Assembly: GCF_018403325.1 (NCBI RefSeq) | Contig: NZ_BOSL01000005.1 | Coordinates: 124,001 to 188,000, forward strand | Reading direction: 5' to 3' | DNA: 64,000 nt | Origin: Paenibacillus vini | GTDB taxonomy: Bacteria > Bacillota > Bacilli > Paenibacillales > Paenibacillaceae | Part shown: positions 34,124 to 42,554 of the stretch, one piece after another | Layout of the letters: every line of letters starts with the position of its first letter | Numbering within the stretch: position 1 is the stretch's first letter | Notes under the pieces: model-generated | Seen by the model: the letters and a program-made list of their open reading frames with translations, nothing else | The model's database searches: none | What the model was told of the DNA's origin: nothing | Program-made: the position numbers and the translations under genes

Positions 34124-36265
34124 GTGAAATACAATGAGAATATGTTGTTTAAGTATGGGGATGGAAAAGTCATTAGAGTCCTCTATATTAATCGAGTTTC
34201 TTCTATTATATATGTGATCGATATGGCGAGTAATAGATGGGCGAATCCCCTGAGAATAAATGAACTACAGCTACTTCAAGAGCAAACAGAAATAATTCTT
34301 CTGGAAGAAGACACTTATTGCAGAGTTGTCTTTGAAGAGGAGCTAAGCGAAGCAGAAAAGAGGAAAAGAGAACAGGCCTGGGAGATCGTGAAATACTTAT
34401 TAAATAATGTCGAGACAGTGGAGCACCTATACATCAGTAAGTATAGAGAAAAAGCGATAAAAGAAGCAATGGCGATATTTAAGTTGAGCTATAACGGAGT
34501 TAAAAATTTGCTTATTCGCTATTGGCATGGAGCGCAAACTAAAGACAGTTTATTGCCAAATTACCATAGATGCGGAGCAAAGCATAAGGATAGAAAGTGC
34601 GGTAATAAAAAGCGTGGAAAACCACGAAATGATGAAAAAGGCACTGGTGTAAATGTTGATGACAATATGAAAAAAATCTTTAAAGTGGCACTCAATCGTT
34701 ATTACTACTCCGAGCGGAATAATTCATTAAAGATTACGTATGAGTTGATGCTCAGGGATTCCTTTGTTAAAGAGCAAGTTGAACAGAATGGAATTAAGTT
34801 CCCCCTACTCTTAGAGAAATCCCAATTACCATCGTATCAACAATTTTTGTATTGGTTTAAGAAGTTGAACAACGCCAAAGTGGAGATTTCGCAAAGGAGT
34901 GGAACTAGAGCATATCAGCAAAACTTTAGAACAATTATTGGGGATTCAACGCAGGATGCTGGTGGTGCGTGCGGTTCATTGTGGCAAATTGATTCGACTG
35001 TTTTCGATATATATTTAGTTGGTTCTGTGAATAGAGACTTAATAGTGGGAAGACCAATATTGCACATGGTAATAGACGTATACTCCAGACTAATTATGGG
35101 GTTTAATGTAAGCTTTGAATCACTGAACTCTTATAGTGGAGCAATGGTTGCACTTGCAAATAGTATGTCATCCAAAAAAGAGTATGCTTCGAAGTATGGA
35201 GTAAACATAGAAGATGAGGAGTGGCCATATTGTGTGCCACTCCGAGTTATGGCAGATCGGGGAGAACTGGTCGGCAAACAGATCGAGAATGCAATTCAAG
35301 GTTTGGGGATTACGATACAAAATAGCCCACCATATCACGCAGATTATAAAGGAATAATTGAGTCAGCGTTTTCGGTAATGAATTCGAGAGTCAAGCCATT
35401 TGCCGATGGAGTTGTAATTAAAGGGAAAGGGAATAAAGAACGGGGAGAAGCAGATTATCGCTTAAAAGCAAATTTATCAATTGACGATTTCATTACTATT
35501 ATCATAAAGTGCGTGCTTTTCCACAATAAAAATCATGTTCTTACTGATTATGTGTTAGATGAACTAATGATTGAAGAGAAAATTGAAAAGATACCCATCC
35601 AGATATGGAATCATGGATTAAAACATAGGAAAGGGCAATTGAGAATTTTGCCAGAAGAGATGATCAAAACACATCTTCTTCCGATGGACAAGGCTTTGGT
35701 CTCTGCCAGAGGGGTCTCTTATAAAAAGATGTTGTACGCTTCGGAATATACATTGAAAAATGAATGGTTTCAAAAAGCACGAATTCATGGTAGCTGGAAA
35801 GTAAATATCTGTTATGATCCACGAGATTTAACAAACATATATGTGATGGATGAGGGGGAGCAGGGATTACTCAAACTGACTCTATTGGAGCACTTAATGA
35901 AGTATGCAAATAAGGGAATTGAAGAAATTGAGCAAATGACAAAACACGAACAACAAAACGATGAGAAGAGCAAGGAGAAAGAGTTGCAGGAGAAGATACA
36001 GCTTTTCACTGAGATCGAGCATATTGTTGAGAGTGCAAAAAGGAAAACGGATTCCGAAAGAGATTATGGTAAAAGCAAGACACAGCGATTAGCGGGTATA
36101 AAAGAAAATCAACGGAACGAGCGTTTATTGCATCGAGCAACCGAATTCAAAGAAACATTCATCGTTGAAACGCCGACTGTTCATACTGAAAAACCAGATG
36201 ATGAAACAGATGACTTACACATGTTTTTTAATAATGATAATAATGGTGAATATGATGAAGAATAA
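34124..36265 (+). CDS. tnsB: TnsB-like DDE transposase
   Basis: 713 residues from GTG 34124 (site TTGGAGGGGGTC). The RNase H-like core has D290 in LWQIDSTVF, D378 in VMADRGELVG and E413 in YKGIIESAF; the D-D and D-E spacings of 88 and 35 equal those of Tn7 TnsB (D273, D361, E396). N-terminal helix-turn-helix regions should bind the transposon ends; the C-terminal 120 residues are charged and probably contact TnsC. It joins 3' ends to target DNA. The gene starts 16 bases after tnsA and overlaps tnsC. Confidence 0.93.
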   Translation: MKYNENMLFKYGDGKVIRVLYINRVSSIIYVIDMASNRWANPLRINELQLLQEQTEIILLEEDTYCRVVFEEELSEAEKRKREQAWEIVKYLLNNVETVEHLYISKYREKAIKEAMAIFKLSYNGVKNLLIRYWHGAQTKDSLLPNYHRCGAKHKDRKCGNKKRGKPRNDEKGTGVNVDDNMKKIFKVALNRYYYSERNNSLKITYELMLRDSFVKEQVEQNGIKFPLLLEKSQLPSYQQFLYWFKKLNNAKVEISQRSGTRAYQQNFRTIIGDSTQDAGGACGSLWQIDSTVFDIYLVGSVNRDLIVGRPILHMVIDVYSRLIMGFNVSFESLNSYSGAMVALANSMSSKKEYASKYGVNIEDEEWPYCVPLRVMADRGELVGKQIENAIQGLGITIQNSPPYHADYKGIIESAFSVMNSRVKPFADGVVIKGKGNKERGEADYRLKANLSIDDFITIIIKCVLFHNKNHVLTDYVLDELMIEEKIEKIPIQIWNHGLKHRKGQLRILPEEMIKTHLLPMDKALVSARGVSYKKMLYASEYTLKNEWFQKARIHGSWKVNICYDPRDLTNIYVMDEGEQGLLKLTLLEHLMKYANKGIEEIEQMTKHEQQNDEKSKEKELQEKIQLFTEIEHIVESAKRKTDSERDYGKSKTQRLAGIKENQRNERLLHRATEFKETFIVETPTVHTEKPDDETDDLHMFFNNDNNGEYDEE

Positions 36266-37742
36266 AATCTATCTACCTAATGGGGTGGAAGCTCAGGAAG
36301 CTTGCTATAATGAATTTCCAATTGAGGAGTATAACACAAATCCTTTCATTCAGGCGTTACCTCTTCTTGCTGATAAGAAGACAATCATTAAGAAATTAAT
36401 GACGATTCCACCATTTAAAGAAGAAGAACGTGAGCTGGATAGCTCTTATAGAGTGCATATTGTTCAACGACTATATAAGCTGTTTCAGCCTTTACCGCAA
36501 CATGTACGAATTTGGAATATGGTATTCTCGCTTGTATTTCAGGGATACATGGCGAGAAATCCATTTGATAAGGAGTACATTAGATATGTGAATGCGACAG
36601 GCAAACAAATAATAAATAGAACGTATGATATAAATACTAGAACTGATTTTAGAACAACGGCAAATTGTGGACTTTTAATCGGCTATTCTGGTATGGGCAA
36701 AACCACTACAGTCAATAAGGTCCTCAATAATATGCCTTCGGTTATTGTGCACGATACATATAAAGGGCAGCATTTTAACCAAACGCAATTGGTGCATATT
36801 ACTTTACAAACCCCTCATAATGCCAGTTTAAAGGCACTATCACTACAATTTTTTATGAAAGTAGATGAAATACTCGGAACGAACAATTTTAAAAAATATG
36901 TCTCACGAAATCTAAGTGTTGATGCAATGCTTCCGCTTATGGGGATTGTATCCCAAAATATAGGACTTGGTTTGATGGTTTTGGACGAAGTGCAACATCT
37001 TCAAAATCGTGGGGTCCAGCAGATGATGAATTACTTTGTTACACTAATGAACTCATTTGGTGTTCCAGTTATTTTTATAGGTACTCCAGCTTCATATCCG
37101 ATTTTTCAAACCGAGCTAAGGATAGCAAGAAGAGTATCAGGAAGCGGTGAAGTCATCTGGAACAACATGGCGAATGATAATGAGTTTCGTCTATTTTTGG
37201 AGTCGATATGGAGATACCAGTGGAATCAAAAATTCACTCATTTGAGTGAGGAACTGATCCAGATATTTTATGAAGAGACTCAGGGTATTTCAGACCTCAT
37301 TATCAAGTTGTTCGTAAACGTTCAGCAAATGGCAATATACAGTGGAAAAGAAGAAATTACGGTTGAGACTGTAAAAAGAACAGTCAAAGAAAACTTTAAA
37401 ATGATGAAACCAATGTTGGATTCATTGAGGTCAGGTAACCCCTATAAGATCGCCAAATATGAGGATTTGAGAAGAATAGAAGAGACACATAATAAGAGAA
37501 TTGAGAGGCTTGATCAGCCAGAAAAGAAAATGAAGCAGAACATAATTAAGGTGAATCAGGTGGCTGATACAATTTCCTCTTCAATCAAACCAAAGCATAA
37601 AATACTAAGGGATTATACGAATGATGATATTAGGAAAGTTTTTATTCAAGCCAATAAATCAGATGTTTCACCGTGCCTGCTTCTATTAGAAAAAGGTTAT
37701 ATCGATGAGATGAGTATTGGGCAAGGAGATCACTTCTTATGA
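36255..37742 (+). CDS. tnsC: TnsC-like AAA+ regulator
   Basis: About 495 residues if ATG 36255 (MKNKIYLPNGVEAQEACYNE) is used; an adjacent ATG at 36252 is equally possible, and the longer frame from 36165 lies inside tnsB. Walker A is LLIGYSGMGKTTTVNKVL near residue 138 and Walker B is LMVLDEVQHLQN near 235, followed by a VIFIGTPASYPIF sensor. TnsC links the target-selecting TniQ to TnsA/TnsB and mediates target immunity. Stop and start overlap tniQ as ATGA, so the genes are translationally coupled. Confidence 0.92.
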   Translation: MKNKIYLPNGVEAQEACYNEFPIEEYNTNPFIQALPLLADKKTIIKKLMTIPPFKEEERELDSSYRVHIVQRLYKLFQPLPQHVRIWNMVFSLVFQGYMARNPFDKEYIRYVNATGKQIINRTYDINTRTDFRTTANCGLLIGYSGMGKTTTVNKVLNNMPSVIVHDTYKGQHFNQTQLVHITLQTPHNASLKALSLQFFMKVDEILGTNNFKKYVSRNLSVDAMLPLMGIVSQNIGLGLMVLDEVQHLQNRGVQQMMNYFVTLMNSFGVPVIFIGTPASYPIFQTELRIARRVSGSGEVIWNNMANDNEFRLFLESIWRYQWNQKFTHLSEELIQIFYEETQGISDLIIKLFVNVQQMAIYSGKEEITVETVKRTVKENFKMMKPMLDSLRSGNPYKIAKYEDLRRIEETHNKRIERLDQPEKKMKQNIIKVNQVADTISSSIKPKHKILRDYTNDDIRKVFIQANKSDVSPCLLLLEKGYIDEMSIGQGDHFL

Positions 37743-39262
37743 TGAATTTTATGCCCATCTTACATCAGGATGAATTGCTCTATAGTGTTATAGCTCGATA
37801 TAAAAGAATGTGTGGAATGATAAGCAAAATAGCTTTAGTTAGAGACTTATTTGATGGTAAGACGGTGTTTAAGTCAACGTTATTTCCACAACATCTGAAT
37901 AAGCTGACAGCTAACTTACCCCACAATTCAAAAATTGGAGTAGACGAACTTATATCGAACCATACGCCATTTAATTTCTACACTGCTTTTTTATCCAATC
38001 AGCATACTGATTCTATATCAGATGCAATGATAAATGGAAAAGGAACGGGAATCGAAGCTTTGGTAGGTGTCGCAGGTAGCAGAGTGAAATTAAACGATTA
38101 CCTAAAAGTTTGTCCCGTCTGTCTTGTAGAGGATTGCGAAAACTTAGGAGAAGGCTTCTGGAAAAGATCCCATCAAATTGTTGGAGCATTGTTTTGCATA
38201 AAACATGAAGTTCCATTAGTAAATAGTAGAGTAGGAAGCTCGGATAACATTGTTGATTTTATTTGTGCGGATCAAGATGTCTGCGACATAGTACACCGTG
38301 TATCTGATAACTACAACTACTCAGAAGAAGTTAAACGGCTAAATTTGACCTATCTTCGCAATGTTGCTTATTTGCTAAATGTTAATCAGAAGAGAAAGAA
38401 TCTCTCTTTCATTATTAACTATTACATAGATCGTTTACGTGAGAAAGGTCTTGCCTCCAAAAGCGGAAACTTGCACATCAGTGAATTGGTAAAAGCCTTT
38501 GTTAATTTTTATCCAGTTGAATATTTAGAGCTTATGCAAAGCACGATAGATATTAATAGCGAGACAAATTGGTTGAGGCTTTTTATCAGAAATAACAATA
38601 AGAATAGAAGTCCGCTGAGACATCTCTTATTATTACAGTTTTTGGGCATAGAGGTTGAAGACTTATTTGAATGTAGTTCAACAATAGGAAAAATCAAAGT
38701 TAAGGCTAAGCGGAAGCCAATATATGAGTTGGATGAACGGAGAAGCAAATGGTTAAGGCTGATACATGATAATCAGGGGGCTACAAGAACTCAACTTAAA
38801 GATATGGGAAAAGGTCTTCATACATGGATTTTTGCTAATGATAGAGAGTGGTACGAAGAAGTGACACCAAGGATTAAGAAAAGGAAAGACAGACGAGAGG
38901 TAATTGATTGGAATCTAAGGGACGAAGAATGCTTGAAGCTTGCAATGAAGGCTGTCGAAACAATCTTGAGCATTGATGGAAAACCGATCAGGATTATTCC
39001 AGCAAACATAAGGAGAGCGGTGGGAGTTAAAAGGTGGTTTCTCCATAAAAAACTTAGTAAGACATGGCAGTATCTTGAGGAAATCACTGAGGATATACAC
39101 AGCTACCGTGTCAGAAAAATTAATTGGGCGATAGCCGACTTAATGAAAAAGCGGGGCAAAGCATCTGCTTATCAGGTTCAACTGTATGCTGGCTTTGGAG
39201 GGAAGAATGATGAAGTAAGGAAAACAATTAATGAAGTTCTCGCAACTATCACAGATATGTAA
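37739..39262 (+). CDS. tniQ: TniQ/TnsD-like target-site selector
   Basis: 507 residues from ATG 37739. The N-terminal TniQ domain (LHQDELLYSVIARYKRMCGM) contains the zinc site CPVC near residue 125, then a His and CIKH near 153-156. The long C-terminal part is the size of Tn7 TnsD (508 residues), the type that binds a fixed attachment site, rather than the short TniQ of CRISPR-associated elements. No cas gene or CRISPR array is present, so targeting is probably protein-directed. Its attachment site is unknown. Confidence 0.88.
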   Translation: MMNFMPILHQDELLYSVIARYKRMCGMISKIALVRDLFDGKTVFKSTLFPQHLNKLTANLPHNSKIGVDELISNHTPFNFYTAFLSNQHTDSISDAMINGKGTGIEALVGVAGSRVKLNDYLKVCPVCLVEDCENLGEGFWKRSHQIVGALFCIKHEVPLVNSRVGSSDNIVDFICADQDVCDIVHRVSDNYNYSEEVKRLNLTYLRNVAYLLNVNQKRKNLSFIINYYIDRLREKGLASKSGNLHISELVKAFVNFYPVEYLELMQSTIDINSETNWLRLFIRNNNKNRSPLRHLLLLQFLGIEVEDLFECSSTIGKIKVKAKRKPIYELDERRSKWLRLIHDNQGATRTQLKDMGKGLHTWIFANDREWYEEVTPRIKKRKDRREVIDWNLRDEECLKLAMKAVETILSIDGKPIRIIPANIRRAVGVKRWFLHKKLSKTWQYLEEITEDIHSYRVRKINWAIADLMKKRGKASAYQVQLYAGFGGKNDEVRKTINEVLATITDM

Positions 39263-39399
39263 TTTCTATAAAGTGAGGTCATTGTATTATCAAACAGCGA
39301 TTAGTGTTGCTCTTTTCAAAACTCTGGTGATAACTCAGTATATAATCATTCCAAACTGGAGATAGTTGTTATTGGTACTCTAATTCGGGAGTGATCTTT

Positions 39400-40098
39400 T
39401 TGGAATTTATATTGCGCAATACGGATATTTTTGATGACAATATCGATGGGGAATTTAGAAATATAATATTGGCATATAAAGATGATTTTATTGAGGGGAA
39501 AATGTACAGAGTAAGTATGAGCTTTCATGTGAACCTCTTGAACAACCCAAGATGTGAGGGAATAAATGTACCTATTCAAAGTAAGGCAAGCAAGAATACA
39601 AAAAAAGATAAGATAAATGATTTATTGAGTTTTCGATTAAATGAATTAGAACAAGTGCTTGCTGAGTATGGCATTGTTTCATATAAAACAACAATTCAAG
39701 GCGAGTATTTAGATGCAGAGAATATCATAAAGCTTGAGATAAAGGAAGATAACAATATCGAACAAAATGATATAGGTAAGCGGAAAAATAAAGGGCGGTT
39801 AAAAGTTCGTTCTATTGTACCGAGTCTACCTTTCACGCAAGAAACTGCATCGAAACTTGCTTCGGAAAGGCTCAGCCAAATATATCATGATTTTATGAAC
39901 GTTATTAGAAATAAAGCAATAATGTCTGAAATACTGGAAATAGAAGCAACAGAAAATGATAATCAACTGTTTAAAGCATTTGCGGAACAATATAGGGATT
40001 TATGGCTTGCCACTGATGAAAGGAGAAAAGAATTACTGAATAAGTTCCAGGAAAGAAGTATGCTAGTTCTTGAAAAGTATTTGGATAAAACACAATGA
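39400..40098 (+). CDS. Unknown protein following tniQ
   Basis: TTG 39400, nine bases after GGGAG, gives 232 residues (MEFILRNTDIFDDNIDGEFR onward); the frame also allows GTG 39391. The middle has a KNTKKDKIND basic stretch and KRKNKGRLKVRSIVPSLPF, and the C-terminal 80 residues are helical. It occupies the slot where Tn7 carries tnsE but is under half the size of TnsE and shows no similarity I can recognise. It could be an accessory targeting protein or an unrelated cargo gene. Confidence 0.6.
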   Translation: MEFILRNTDIFDDNIDGEFRNIILAYKDDFIEGKMYRVSMSFHVNLLNNPRCEGINVPIQSKASKNTKKDKINDLLSFRLNELEQVLAEYGIVSYKTTIQGEYLDAENIIKLEIKEDNNIEQNDIGKRKNKGRLKVRSIVPSLPFTQETASKLASERLSQIYHDFMNVIRNKAIMSEILEIEATENDNQLFKAFAEQYRDLWLATDERRKELLNKFQERSMLVLEKYLDKTQ

Positions 40099-40136
40099 AG
40101 TTGAATCCCCTAAATCCTAAAACCTGTTCCCTACTA

Positions 40137-40312
40137 TGTAACCCCACAATAAACCCATGCTATTCATAATAAACCCGTGCTAAAAATCGAATAAAGACCT
40201 GATAAAACGGGGGAGAGGAAAACGAGAGAGAGGGGAAAACCCTTATCCCTCAAGCCTTTCCCCTGTTTTTCTATCAAGACAATATTCAGGTTATAATAAA
40301 GTCGTGATAAAA
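40137..40312 (+). repeat. Tn7-style terminus with repeated TnsB-type sites
   Basis: TGT at 40137, six bases (AACCCC), then ACAATAAACCC: the same TGT-N6-ACAATAAA geometry as the Tn7 right end. Site-like repeats follow: AATAAACCCATGC (40148), AATAAACCCGTGCTAAAA (40168), AATAAAGACCTGATAAAA (40190) and AATAAAGTCGTGATAAAA (40295), at 20, 22 and 105 bp. In Tn7 such sites read inward from the terminus, which here means to the right, away from the tns genes. The rest of 40313-40595 is gene-free. Confidence 0.6.
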
Positions 40313-40458
40313 AAAGTTGAATCAAAAATGGAGGAAATGATTGTTTTGTAGCAGGAGTTTATTTATTGAGGCAACGGTGGAATGCGGGTTTGAGGGCTAT
40401 TTTTTGGCAGGGATATATTAAGTTTGAACAGGTGTAGTGTTTTGAAGCTACATTTATC

Positions 40459-40506
40459 TGTTTTAATAAACAGCTACTTTGCCCGAAGCTTCTAAAGCTC
40501 GGGCTA
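40459..40506. terminator. Paired hairpins after the reductase gene
   Basis: CTGTTT-TAAT-AAACAG (40459-40474) and GCCCG(A)AGCTT-CTA-AAGCTCGGGC (about 40482-40505). They lie 90 bases downstream of the minus-strand gene at 40596 and may end its transcript; there is no long U tract. Confidence 0.35.
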
Positions 40507-40595
40507 TAGTTGTTATAACCAAAGTAATTTATTAGTTTTATATAATCATTAGTAGAGTTGATGTTGGTCTGAACAATATCAAGTTTTCCAGTTTA

Positions 40596-41531
40596 TCAGG
40601 TTTCAATAGCTTTGTGTTGTTCAGTGTTTTCTAATGCCACAGTAAGACTTGGCAAAGATATACCTAACTTTTTTGCTTCTCTCACAACTTCAAGTACCGC
40701 AAAACCAGCTTTACTATTGTTGTATTCAATGAAGCGTCGTGCTAAGCTGCCCTTTGCAAAAATAACCTTGTTAAACAGCGTGCCGAGAAGTGCCGATGGA
40801 ATCTTGGTCAACAGTAGAGTAATCGCGTCCGTCTTTGCGCCTCTTGCTTTAAGTACAGGGGTCATTTCCCGCATACTCTTACCGACATTTGCGAATGAGT
40901 CACTGTGATTCATGAGAGCTGGGAAACTTCCCCGTTTTAACACCTCGGTCTCCATCGCTGCATTCATGGCAAAGTGATTCCATAGCCAGCTTTGCATATC
41001 CTTTATCCAATTGATTTTAAAATGGGCGCTTTCAAATAGTTCTTTGACCTTGTTGTTTATCTGTTCCGTGCCTACCCGTGGCTTTTCCAGAAATATCATT
41101 TTTAAAAAGCCGCCCCTAAGCTTATTGTCCTCAATGCCGCCTCCTGCTCCTGGGAACCCAAAGACCACATTGTTCATAGACAAGGGCGAGATCGATGATT
41201 TTAAATCTTGCCAAATATTATTGAATATTAGGATCGGGGTGTTACCAGCGGTGGTCGATAGTAATTGTGCTGCTTCGGGAAGTTGCTCCGTGTTGACACT
41301 CGCAATAATGAGATCGTAATTTGGGCTTATCTCCTCATGCAGCTTGATTTTCCAGCTTTCTTGGATTAACTGTTTCCCTCTTCGTGCGTCCCACATTTCA
41401 AGCGCTATATGACTTCCGAAGGATTCTTTTCTCCCTTTTCTAACGTAAAACTCAACGGTATGCCCTGCCTTTTCTAAAGCCCACGCGTATTGGGTCGATA
41501 TTACCCCTCTACCGAAAAATAAAATTCTCAT
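40596..41531 (-). CDS. Ketopantoate reductase (ApbA/PanE) family protein
   Basis: 311 residues. The N-terminal Rossmann fold reads MRILFFGRGVISTQYAWALE with AGHTVEFYVRKGR, as in the ApbA/PanE N-terminal domain; the C-terminal half (WLWNHFAMNAAMETEVLKRG) is the helical substrate domain. It likely uses NADPH on a 2-keto acid or alcohol; the pantoate pathway itself is not certain, because such paralogues are common beside TetR regulators. The TetR gene is divergent 148 bases away and probably represses it. Confidence 0.7.
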   Translation of the reverse strand: MRILFFGRGVISTQYAWALEKAGHTVEFYVRKGRKESFGSHIALEMWDARRGKQLIQESWKIKLHEEISPNYDLIIASVNTEQLPEAAQLLSTTAGNTPILIFNNIWQDLKSSISPLSMNNVVFGFPGAGGGIEDNKLRGGFLKMIFLEKPRVGTEQINNKVKELFESAHFKINWIKDMQSWLWNHFAMNAAMETEVLKRGSFPALMNHSDSFANVGKSMREMTPVLKARGAKTDAITLLLTKIPSALLGTLFNKVIFAKGSLARRFIEYNNSKAGFAVLEVVREAKKLGISLPSLTVALENTEQHKAIET

Positions 41532-41679
41532 CTTAGCCTCCTAAATATCCATATTCAAACTTGTTGATGATCAAACAACGTGTTGTATAATGTATTGTAT
41601 AGATTCACTATCCGGTCATCAACCATCAGATTTTTAATATCTGTCGTATAATCAATTGAACAGAAAATGGAGGTAAATC

Positions 41680-42270
41680 ATGAAAAAGCAACCTGAAATT
41701 ACGGACAAAACAAGGCAGACATTCATAAATGTATTCTGCGATTTATATAGCCGAAAGCCAATTGAGAAAATATCCATTCAAGAGATTGCTAACCAATCAG
41801 GATATAATCGGAGTACATTTTATCAATACTTTACAGATATCTATGAGTTGTTGGACTGCGTTGAAGAGCGTGTTTTGAAATCCATTAACGAGGAAATGGC
41901 AGGCAGAGAGTTTTCTACACATACTTTCCAAGATGCACTTCAATGCTTGGAAAATGCAGAGGAAATTTCAGTTCTTAAAGCTATCTTGGGCGACTATGGT
42001 TCTGTTCATTTTGTGGAACGCTTGAAAAAAGAAATTCCCTTTGAGCGATTGATTGTGGATTTTCCAACAGATGATGTCTTGGCCCCATACATCATCGAGT
42101 TTTACATATCAACATTAATATCTATGTTTCGTCTATGGATAAGCAGAGGCAAGGATCTATCGTCGGAAGAATTGATTAGGCTGATAGATAGTCTATTTGC
42201 CAAGGGGATAACACCGTATCATATTTTTGGCACGGACAATCCGCAGCGATCTGATTCGAATAAAAAGTAA
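41680..42270 (+). CDS. TetR/AcrR-family regulator
   Basis: 196 residues from ATG 41680 (site AAAATGGAGGTAAATC). The N-terminal helix-turn-helix is typical: TRQTFINVFCDLYSRKPIEK, IQEIANQSGYNRSTFYQYF. The ligand-binding half contains LAPYIIEFYISTLISMFRLW. The divergent intergenic region holds ACAACGTGTTGT at 41576-41587, a likely operator next to a TATAATG -10. It should respond to a small molecule and control the reductase. Confidence 0.85.
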   Translation: MKKQPEITDKTRQTFINVFCDLYSRKPIEKISIQEIANQSGYNRSTFYQYFTDIYELLDCVEERVLKSINEEMAGREFSTHTFQDALQCLENAEEISVLKAILGDYGSVHFVERLKKEIPFERLIVDFPTDDVLAPYIIEFYISTLISMFRLWISRGKDLSSEELIRLIDSLFAKGITPYHIFGTDNPQRSDSNKK

Positions 42271-42554
42271 AGGGACGAGGAGAAAGTGAATGAGGGACTT
42301 ACTGTAACAGATGTTGGCTGTGGGAAGTGTGTCGATTCTGGTAGCCTCTGTGTCTTTGGTAAGCCGATCAAATAGCCGACTATAGCAACGATGCCCCGTC
42401 TTTGTATGAACCTGACGATGCATGGCGTTTCATTTAACACCATGTCGCTGGTTGTTGCGAATCCTCCTTAACCAGTGACACACCATTGCCGATAAGTAAT
42501 AAAAGACGCAATTTAGTCTGCTATACATATCGTACTCAATGGAGGGAAACGAGA

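Larger units (their letters stand above)
33316..40312. mobile_element. Tn7-like transposition module (boundaries incomplete)
   Basis: tnsA-tnsB-tnsC-tniQ with tight coupling, one unknown gene, and a Tn7-style end array at 40137-40312. No end array was found upstream of tnsA, and the one present faces away from the operon, so the true element limits could not be set. Confidence 0.55.

Noticed and set aside
39400-40098. TnsE
   Set aside because: 232 residues against about 538 for TnsE, and no recognisable similarity.
42271-42554. Remnant of a membrane transporter before the stalk-domain gene
   Set aside because: One frame has a short hydrophobic run (MLAVGSVSILVASVSLVS) but stops are frequent and no family could be recognised.
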